Source: Chryseobacterium sp. KACC 21268
GTDB taxonomy: Bacteria > Bacteroidota > Bacteroidia > Flavobacteriales > Weeksellaceae
Length of the DNA stretch: 64,000 bases
Direction of reading: 5' to 3'
Assembly (NCBI GenBank): GCA_028736075.1
Contig: CP117875.1
Span: forward strand, 1,426,001 to 1,490,000
Positions 59,228-64,000 of the stretch are shown piece after piece (within the stretch, counting starts at the first letter, position 1; each line of letters opens with the position of its first letter). The translations under genes and the position numbers were made by a program. The notes beneath the pieces are model-generated. The model was not told the origin of the DNA and searched no databases. It saw nothing but the letters and a program-made list of their open reading frames with translations.

Positions 59228-59599
59228 ATGAGTAAAATTGTTGTAAATAATATAGAAAGAGAAGCAACTTGCGGTGAAGAACTGATGGCGATGAGAGATT
59301 GTCTGGATATTCTGGGCGGCAAGTGGAAGCTGATGATATTGAGATACTTGACCAATCGGGAACATCAAAAGTTGCATTTCAAAAAACTTCAACGCGAAAT
59401 TAATGGAATCTCTGCCAAGATGCTCAGTAAGGAATTGAAAGAATTGGAAACCAATCTTCTCATCACCAGAACTGTCGAAGATGACACGCAAATAATGGTT
59501 TTCTACGCCATTACGGAATACGGTAAAAGCGTCACGCCACTTACAGAAAATCTCGTCCAATGGGGAATCAAACACAGAAAGAAGATTATTGAAGGTTAA
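59228..59599 (+). CDS. HxlR family winged-helix regulator
   Basis: 123 residues. Signature: DCLDILGGKWKLMILRYL (about 26-43), helix LKKLQREINGISAKMLSKELKELETNLLI, wing TVEDDTQIMVFYAITEYGKS. A cysteine (TCGEE, about 16) near the N-terminus resembles the redox/electrophile-sensing cysteine of related HypR/YodB regulators, so it may respond to quinones or aldehydes. Divergent from the oxidoreductase-cupin pair. Confidence 0.93.
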   Translation: MSKIVVNNIEREATCGEELMAMRDCLDILGGKWKLMILRYLTNREHQKLHFKKLQREINGISAKMLSKELKELETNLLITRTVEDDTQIMVFYAITEYGKSVTPLTENLVQWGIKHRKKIIEG

Positions 59600-59643
59600 T
59601 GCCATTATCCATAAAAATTAATTTTAAGATTGCATTTAATTTG

Positions 59644-59651
59644 TATATTTG
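59644..59651 (+). promoter_or_regulatory. -7 promoter box of the lemA operon
   Basis: TATATTTG fits TAnnTTTG, 30 bases before the start codon. A TTTT lies 18 bases upstream as a weak -33. Confidence 0.45.
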
Positions 59652-59681
59652 ATTAATTAACAATTATAAAAAACATAAAAT

Positions 59682-60284
59682 ATGAGAGGTAAAGGTTGCC
59701 TGGTTGTCGGTGTCGCATTATTGGTCATCGCAGCATTAGTTTTCTTTTGGGGATCTGGAAGATACAATTCTATGGTTCAAGCGAATAATGACGTTCTGGA
59801 AAAATGGGCGAATGTAGAGACCGTTTATCAGAAACGTGCGAACTTGATCCCGAATCTTGAAAGAACGGTAAAATCTTACGCAAAATTTGAGCAGGAAACA
59901 TTGACTCAAGTGGTAGAAGCGAGAGCAAAAGCAACTTCTGTGAATGTGGACCCAACAAATATGACAGAAGCGGATATGGCAAAATTCCAGCAGGCTCAAA
60001 GCCAATTGAGTGGTGCGCTAGGAAAATTATTGGTCGTGGTTGAGAAATATCCTGACCTGAAAGCTGATCAGCAATATATCAATTTCCAAAGAGAATATAC
60101 GGCGATTGAGAACAGCATTCGTTCAGAAACCGTTTACTACAATGGTTCTGTGAAAGGCTTCAACAATTTGGTTGAAAGTTTTCCTGGAAATATCGTAGCG
60201 GCATTTTTTCCAAAATTCCAACCTAAACCAACATTCAAAGCAACAGAAGGCGCACAAAATGCACCAAGTGTTTTCTCAGAATAA
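59682..60284 (+). CDS. lemA: LemA family protein
   Basis: 200 residues. N-terminal membrane helix (about 5-23), then the LemA core: YNSMVQANNDVLEKWANVETVYQKRANLIPNLERTVKSY (about 28-66) and the helix pair ending NFQREYTAIENSIRSETVYYN. LemA is a membrane-anchored scaffold of unknown role. Its stop overlaps the next gene's ATG (TAATG). The trio LemA-TPM-TPM recurs in bacteria, with TPM proteins implicated in photosystem or envelope repair. Confidence 0.93.
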   Translation: MRGKGCLVVGVALLVIAALVFFWGSGRYNSMVQANNDVLEKWANVETVYQKRANLIPNLERTVKSYAKFEQETLTQVVEARAKATSVNVDPTNMTEADMAKFQQAQSQLSGALGKLLVVVEKYPDLKADQQYINFQREYTAIENSIRSETVYYNGSVKGFNNLVESFPGNIVAAFFPKFQPKPTFKATEGAQNAPSVFSE

Positions 60285-60712
60285 TGAATCATTTTCTTAC
60301 AAATACAGAGATGGCTTCCCTCGTGGAAGCCATCAAAATAGCTGAAGATCACTCCTCGGGAGAAATTCGTGTGCATATCGATTCGACCTCCGAAACCAAT
60401 TTTGCAGAGAAGGCTTTTGGCATCTTCAAATCTTTAGATATGCATTTGACCAAGGAAAGAAATGCCGTTCTATTCTATGTGAATTTTGAACAGCATTACC
60501 TCACGATCATTGGCGACGAAGGCATTCATAAAAAAGTGAGACAATCTTTTTGGGACACGATCCACGATGAGATCACAGCTGAGTTTGCTAAAGAAAATTA
60601 TTACAACGGACTGAAACAAGCCATCCTGAAAACAGGCTTCGAACTGAAAAAATATTTCCCTGTAATTGGGGAAAATATCAATGAACTATCCAATGATATC
60701 AGCTTCTCTTAA
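60284..60712 (+). CDS. TPM domain protein
   Basis: 142 residues, no signal peptide. Single TPM domain with AEDHSSGEIRVHIDS (about 21-35), the FKSLDMHLTKERNAVLFYVNFEQHYLTIIGDEGI core (about 48-83) and a helical end. In the middle of the lemA operon; overlaps the next gene by about 30 bases. Confidence 0.88.
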   Translation: MNHFLTNTEMASLVEAIKIAEDHSSGEIRVHIDSTSETNFAEKAFGIFKSLDMHLTKERNAVLFYVNFEQHYLTIIGDEGIHKKVRQSFWDTIHDEITAEFAKENYYNGLKQAILKTGFELKKYFPVIGENINELSNDISFS

Positions 60713-61487
60713 ACGATATACATTCGCATTATTCCTGATCTTTGGTTTGTTTATCAAAGCTCAGCTTGTGCCCGAGAAACCTGTGGTACTTTATCCAGTT
60801 TATGATAAAGCCAATTTGCTTTCGGAAAGTGAAAAGGAGGCGCTCAATCAAAAATTGATCAAATTTTCTGATTCCACTTCTACAGAGATCGAAGTTATCA
60901 TTCTTCCAACCACCAATGGCGAAGATGTCAATTATCTTGCGACAATGTATGGAGAGAAATGGGGAATCGGACAAAAAGGTGTTGATAACGGTGTCGTCTT
61001 TTTAATTGCCACGGAAGACCGCACAATGTCTATTCAGCAAGGTCGAGCTGTTGAACAATATTTGACAGCTTCGGTTGCCGGACAGATCTTGGATTATCTC
61101 GTAACACCAAGTTTCAAAAAAGGCGAATGGTACAATGGCATAGACCGTGGAACTTCCGCAATAATGGAAGCTGTTCAGGGGAAATTCAAACCAATTGTCA
61201 AGAAACAGAACAAAGATGGCGGTATCAGTATTGGCTCGCTTGTGTTGATTGTCATTATTATCATTATTTTAATCAGCATAATGACCAAGAATAACCGAGG
61301 TAACGATGACGACGATGATTACACGCTTTCCAGAAAAGGTAGCCGAAGATACGGCGGCGGATTCTTCCCATTCCCAGGCAGTTTCGGCGGCGGTGGATTT
61401 GGTGGCGGAAGCAGCGGTGGCGGCGGTTTCGGTGGATTTGGCGGCGGCGGAAGTTTTGGCGGCGGCGGTGCTTCTGGAGGCTGGTAA
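60681..61487 (+). CDS. TPM domain membrane protein with Gly-rich C-terminus (YgcG family)
   Basis: 268 residues from the first in-frame ATG; an ATG four codons later is also possible. Signal peptide about 10-28, TPM domain about 40-170 (IEVIILPTTNGEDVNYLATMYGEKWGIGQKGVDNGVVFLIATEDRTM), membrane helix about 185-208, acidic linker DDDDD, then a Gly/Ser/Phe-rich tail with GGGGFGGGSSGGG. Low-complexity tails are typical of this family. Overlaps the preceding TPM gene by 32 bases. A strong terminator follows. Confidence 0.9.
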   Translation: MNYPMISASLKRYTFALFLIFGLFIKAQLVPEKPVVLYPVYDKANLLSESEKEALNQKLIKFSDSTSTEIEVIILPTTNGEDVNYLATMYGEKWGIGQKGVDNGVVFLIATEDRTMSIQQGRAVEQYLTASVAGQILDYLVTPSFKKGEWYNGIDRGTSAIMEAVQGKFKPIVKKQNKDGGISIGSLVLIVIIIIILISIMTKNNRGNDDDDDYTLSRKGSRRYGGGFFPFPGSFGGGGFGGGSSGGGGFGGFGGGGSFGGGGASGGW

Positions 61488-61510
61488 ACTAATTAAGCTA
61501 AAAAATATTC

Positions 61511-61546
61511 AAGTCAAAATTCAGCAATGGATTTTGACTTTTTTTA
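61511..61546 (+). terminator. Terminator of the lemA operon
   Basis: Perfect 10-bp stem AAGTCAAAAT/ATTTTGACTT with a 10-base loop, followed by seven T. It overlaps the stop codon of the convergent S2 gene. Confidence 0.85.
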
Positions 61547-62044
61547 TCTCCAAAAATTCCAAACCTTACCATCAAATACAGCTACCGATTTGGATGTTGT
61601 ATCATAGCAGATCATACCTGGATATGGACTTCTGACGTTGGTCTGTGGTGAGGCAATCTTTGGCAAGACCAATGCTTTATTTGTAGCTTCCAAAACTAAA
61701 ACTCCACTTGCAGAAGAGCTGTTACTTCCGATAATTACACCGTTTCCAACTTCTGAACTCGTGTTTTGCGCTATTTTTGACAAATCTCCAGGATTGGTCA
61801 TATCAACCCAGGTGTTGTTTTGCCTCATTTTTACCTTGAGATCCGACCGGTCAACTAAAAAAGTTCCATTTGATGGACTTGTAGGTAAACTTGTTACTGC
61901 AGACAGAATGAGTCCATTGGTTGTTCCAGTAGCAAAATCCAGAATTGCACCAGTGCTGTTAGGTGCTTTACTGATGGCAACTTGTGATTTATAATTTTGA
62001 AAAGTTACAAAAATCGAAAATATTAAAATGGTTTTCTTCATCAT
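61544..62044 (-). CDS. S2: small secreted protein with two copies of the shared module
   Basis: 166 residues, no named family recognised. Signal peptide about 1-20 (ending KSQ). Two tandem modules: the first about 21-90 (VAISKAPNSTGAILDF ... GLILSAVTS ... NGTFLVDRSDLKVKMRQNNTWVDMT) and the second about 100-166 (VIIGSNSSSASGVLVL ... KALVLPKIASP ... GMICYDTTSKSVAVFDGKVW). It ends WNFWR, like WSFWKP in S1. The ATG overlaps the L2 stop codon (TAATG), so translation is coupled. Confidence 0.8.
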   Translation of the reverse strand: MMKKTILIFSIFVTFQNYKSQVAISKAPNSTGAILDFATGTTNGLILSAVTSLPTSPSNGTFLVDRSDLKVKMRQNNTWVDMTNPGDLSKIAQNTSSEVGNGVIIGSNSSSASGVLVLEATNKALVLPKIASPQTNVRSPYPGMICYDTTSKSVAVFDGKVWNFWR

Positions 62045-63495
62045 TAATCAATGCAAATTCTTTGGATACAACGCCAGGTTGTACCATTGTAAAGTTTAAT
62101 ACAGTTATCTGTTGTGTCGTAGATCAGCATTCCTTCCACCAGATTTGCTGTAGGAATAGATGCGGCCGTGGTTCTGGTAATTACTAAACCTTTATTTTGA
62201 GATTCCAATGCAATGAAACCATTGGGAATACTTAGTGGCCAAGTGGAAGAAGCACTTTCCTGTGTGTTGATTCCAACTTTTGTGGTATTGGTACTGGCAG
62301 CAGTATTGAAAGGCTTTGTACAGTATCCGCCGGGAATAGTGACGGTCACAAATGCATTGTCACATTGGTTAGCATCACAGATCTGATACTCAAAGATGAC
62401 AACATTATTGGTCTGAGTATTGGACGCGGCTGTGAAGATAATATTGTTACCGGAAACAACTGCTGTTCCTTCAGAAGGCGGTGTGTAAATTGTTAAGGTT
62501 ACGGGATTTGATGAATTATACAGGTCATTATTCAAAACGGGAATTGTGACAGAAGTTCCTGGATTGGTTGTTGCAAAATCATCATTTGCTAAGAAGAAAT
62601 TAAATGTTTCTTCATTATAAGCTAATATTCCAGGGTCACTCTGTCCGTTGAATCGATACTTGAATGTCTTTACAGCAGCATAATTTGCTGTCGTGATTCC
62701 AAAAGACGTAATATCTGTCGCAAACACACGGATGTCTCTCACGCCATTGGTATTCCAGACGGGTGTGTTTTGCTTGATCTCGTAGAAGTCCATATTCCAT
62801 CTTCCAACGGAAGGATTCTGCGTGTTGGATGAGAAGTTGATGGTCACCATATTTCCTATCATTACACCATTGGCATCTTCAAACCAACCTTCATCGAAAC
62901 CATTTGTACCTGGATCCGCCTGTTGTGTAAAAAACATATCTGGCGTTCCATCATTGATCTTTGTGGGATCCAGAGGGAATTGCAAAGTAAACTCAAGAGG
63001 TGTGGAGGAAGGCACGTTTGTAAGTGCTGACCCAAGTCCCATACCTTGTGAACCTCTGTTGAGCGCAATCGATATTTTGTAATCAGGAAATTTAAAAGGT
63101 GGTGTGAGCGCTTGATTCACATTTCCATCTATTGCAGAGGCAAAAGCAAAAAGAAATGGTCCGCCAGATCCAGAGATTGGCTCTCCAGCAGCATTACCAG
63201 GGAATTTGACATCTTTGATTGGTAATGATCGGAATCTTGTATTCTGAAATGCCACACCGTTAGTGGTCAGTAGTGTGTTGTTAACACCCGTAGAATAAAC
63301 TCTGGTTGTGGTTCCATTATTGTATCGGAAGCCCAAGAGTTCACAATCGTTATTAATTGGGATTGAGGTCATTCCGCTATTCCAGTAACCATTGAAATTA
63401 CTATAGATGTAATCTACTCTTTGGGAGAATGCAAAAGAAGAAATTATTAAACAAAAAAGAATTAAAGCGTAAAGATTTGTGTTTTTAGGAATCAT
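62044..63495 (-). CDS. L2: large secreted protein with Ig/cadherin-like domain and shared C-terminal module
   Basis: 483 residues, no named family recognised. Signal peptide about 1-25 (ending AFSQ). A long beta-rich N-terminal part (about 26-300; GGPFLFAFASAIDGNVNQ, GSQGMGLGSALTNVPS). An Ig/cadherin-like domain (about 304-387: NDDFATTNPGTSVTIPVLNN, with YQICDANQCDNAFVTVTI). Then the C-terminal module (about 402-483) with VEGMLIYDTTDNCIKLYNG and the end CID. The last 180 residues are clearly related to L1, although the N-termini differ. A -7 box TATATTTG lies at 63538-63545. Confidence 0.75.
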   Translation of the reverse strand: MIPKNTNLYALILFCLIISSFAFSQRVDYIYSNFNGYWNSGMTSIPINNDCELLGFRYNNGTTTRVYSTGVNNTLLTTNGVAFQNTRFRSLPIKDVKFPGNAAGEPISGSGGPFLFAFASAIDGNVNQALTPPFKFPDYKISIALNRGSQGMGLGSALTNVPSSTPLEFTLQFPLDPTKINDGTPDMFFTQQADPGTNGFDEGWFEDANGVMIGNMVTINFSSNTQNPSVGRWNMDFYEIKQNTPVWNTNGVRDIRVFATDITSFGITTANYAAVKTFKYRFNGQSDPGILAYNEETFNFFLANDDFATTNPGTSVTIPVLNNDLYNSSNPVTLTIYTPPSEGTAVVSGNNIIFTAASNTQTNNVVIFEYQICDANQCDNAFVTVTIPGGYCTKPFNTAASTNTTKVGINTQESASSTWPLSIPNGFIALESQNKGLVITRTTAASIPTANLVEGMLIYDTTDNCIKLYNGTTWRCIQRICID

Positions 63496-63537
63496 TTATT
63501 CTAATTAAACAAGTGATGGTTTAATATTAATATAGTG

Positions 63538-63545
63538 CAAATATA
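63538..63545 (-). promoter_or_regulatory. -7 promoter box of the L2-S2 operon
   Basis: TATATTTG on the minus strand fits TAnnTTTG, 42 bases before the L2 start codon. A -33 TTTG at the expected distance is not seen. Confidence 0.4.
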
Positions 63546-63703
63546 GAATAATATGCTTTAAAATTGCTGATTGGTACGGCTTTATTAATGTAAAATTAAT
63601 TCAATTGTAAACTGGATTCGCATAATTTTGGATAACTTACTTCAAAAATAATTCTTGATTTTTTTACATTTATTAACTATATTTACGAAAATCGCAGTTT
63701 CTT

Positions 63704-64000
63704 TTGAAAAAAACATTGGTACTTTTTGCACATCCTTATTTTGAACATTCTACTACAAATGTTAGATTGTTAGAATGTTATGAGAATATGCCAAACGTTA
63801 CTTTCAGAGATCTTTATGAGGATTATCCCGATTTTCACATTCAGCCGTTTCGCGAGAGAAAGAGGATTGTAGAGTATGAGAGAATCATTTTTCACTTTCC
63901 AATCATTTGGTTTGGATTGCCGCCATTGCTGAAACTTTGGATAGATGAGGTTTTTGATATGCGCTGGATCTCGGAAGGACAACAGAATATTTTGTCCGGA
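63704..64000 (+). CDS. NAD(P)H-dependent oxidoreductase, flavodoxin-like (KefF/MdaB type), 3' truncated
   Basis: The 99 visible residues start at a TTG and run open off the right edge. The N-terminal flavodoxin-like strand is KTLVLFAHPYFEHSTTN, and FHFPIIWFGLPPLLKLWIDEVFD is the FMN-binding and dimer region of KefF/MdaB/NQO1-like quinone reductases. A spurious opposite-strand frame covers it. TTG was selected as the first plausible start because no ATG precedes the conserved region. Function: probably NAD(P)H quinone reduction or regulation of a K+ efflux channel. Confidence 0.85.
   Translation, partial: MKKTLVLFAHPYFEHSTTNVRLLECYENMPNVTFRDLYEDYPDFHIQPFRERKRIVEYERIIFHFPIIWFGLPPLLKLWIDEVFDMRWISEGQQNILSG

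Noticed and set aside
61306-61635. 109-residue Ala/Val-rich frame over the Gly-rich tail of the YgcG-type gene
   Set aside because: It is an out-of-phase reading of GGC/GGT-rich low-complexity codons and runs through the terminator.
63770-63982. 70-residue minus-strand frame
   Set aside because: Opposite to the flavodoxin-like oxidoreductase, whose conserved residues are clear in the plus direction.
1-64000. CRISPR arrays, tRNA or rRNA genes, insertion sequences, prophage
   Set aside because: No regularly spaced direct repeats, no cloverleaf-like sequences, no transposase or phage motifs were recognised on either strand. The repeats that do occur are inverted and dispersed.

Overview
The window looks like chromosome from a flavobacterium (Bacteroidota), most likely a Chryseobacterium or Epilithonimonas relative. 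The evidence is: A+T-rich DNA; promoter elements of the Bacteroidota type (TAnnTTTG) instead of E. coli -10 boxes; almost no Shine-Dalgarno sequences; type IX secretion (T9SS) sorting domains; tolC-first RND efflux operons; and dense, hairpin-forming intergenic repeats. I see no rRNA, tRNA, CRISPR array, transposase or phage gene. The genus is an inference from overall resemblance.

Layout. 1-6.4 kb: a truncated nucleotide pyrophosphatase/phosphodiesterase, a zinc alcohol dehydrogenase, VanZ-like and OmpA-like envelope proteins, a protein that is almost only a T9SS sorting domain, and hemB. 6.7-18 kb: rmuC, polyphosphate kinase 2, a DUF1573 protein, valS with a coupled DUF4241 gene, a PfkB kinase, a hydrolase, an HD protein, a membrane protein and an aldehyde dehydrogenase. 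18-26 kb: L,D-transpeptidase, YpdA-type reductase, lipoproteins, a secreted M28 peptidase, a ferredoxin next to a ferredoxin-NADP reductase, and an rRNA methyltransferase. 26.4-32.8 kb: a TetR regulator with two operator copies flanking its promoter, followed by a tolC/adaptor/RND pump operon. 32.9-38.5 kb: a J-domain/KTSC protein, a TPR histidine kinase with a LytTR response regulator, a large T9SS cargo protein and a META lipoprotein. 38.6-51.9 kb: 3-hydroxyacyl-CoA dehydrogenase, a candidate restriction-modification pair, an M23 peptidase, two Gfo/Idh/MocA oxidoreductases, FabI-like and FabH proteins, pcm and mazG. 51.9-64 kb: a Crp/Fnr regulator, two large/small pairs of secreted proteins, an HxlR-regulated oxidoreductase/cupin pair, a LemA-TPM-TPM operon and a truncated NAD(P)H oxidoreductase.

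The best candidate for an undescribed system is the two convergent gene pairs at 53.6-57.6 kb (+) and 61.5-63.5 kb (-). Each pair is a large secreted protein followed by a small one. All four proteins end in the same module (pattern G-M-x-x-Y-D ... W). The small proteins carry two tandem copies of it, and the large ones carry one copy with added cysteines, behind a shared Ig/cadherin-like domain. None has a canonical T9SS sorting domain. Other notable items are the TetR double operator around a well-matched promoter, a three-hairpin element at 1.1-1.24 kb, several families of hairpin repeats, and three genes whose -7 box lies 4-5 bases before the start codon, which suggests leaderless mRNAs.

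All family assignments come from reading motifs by eye. No database search or folding program was run.
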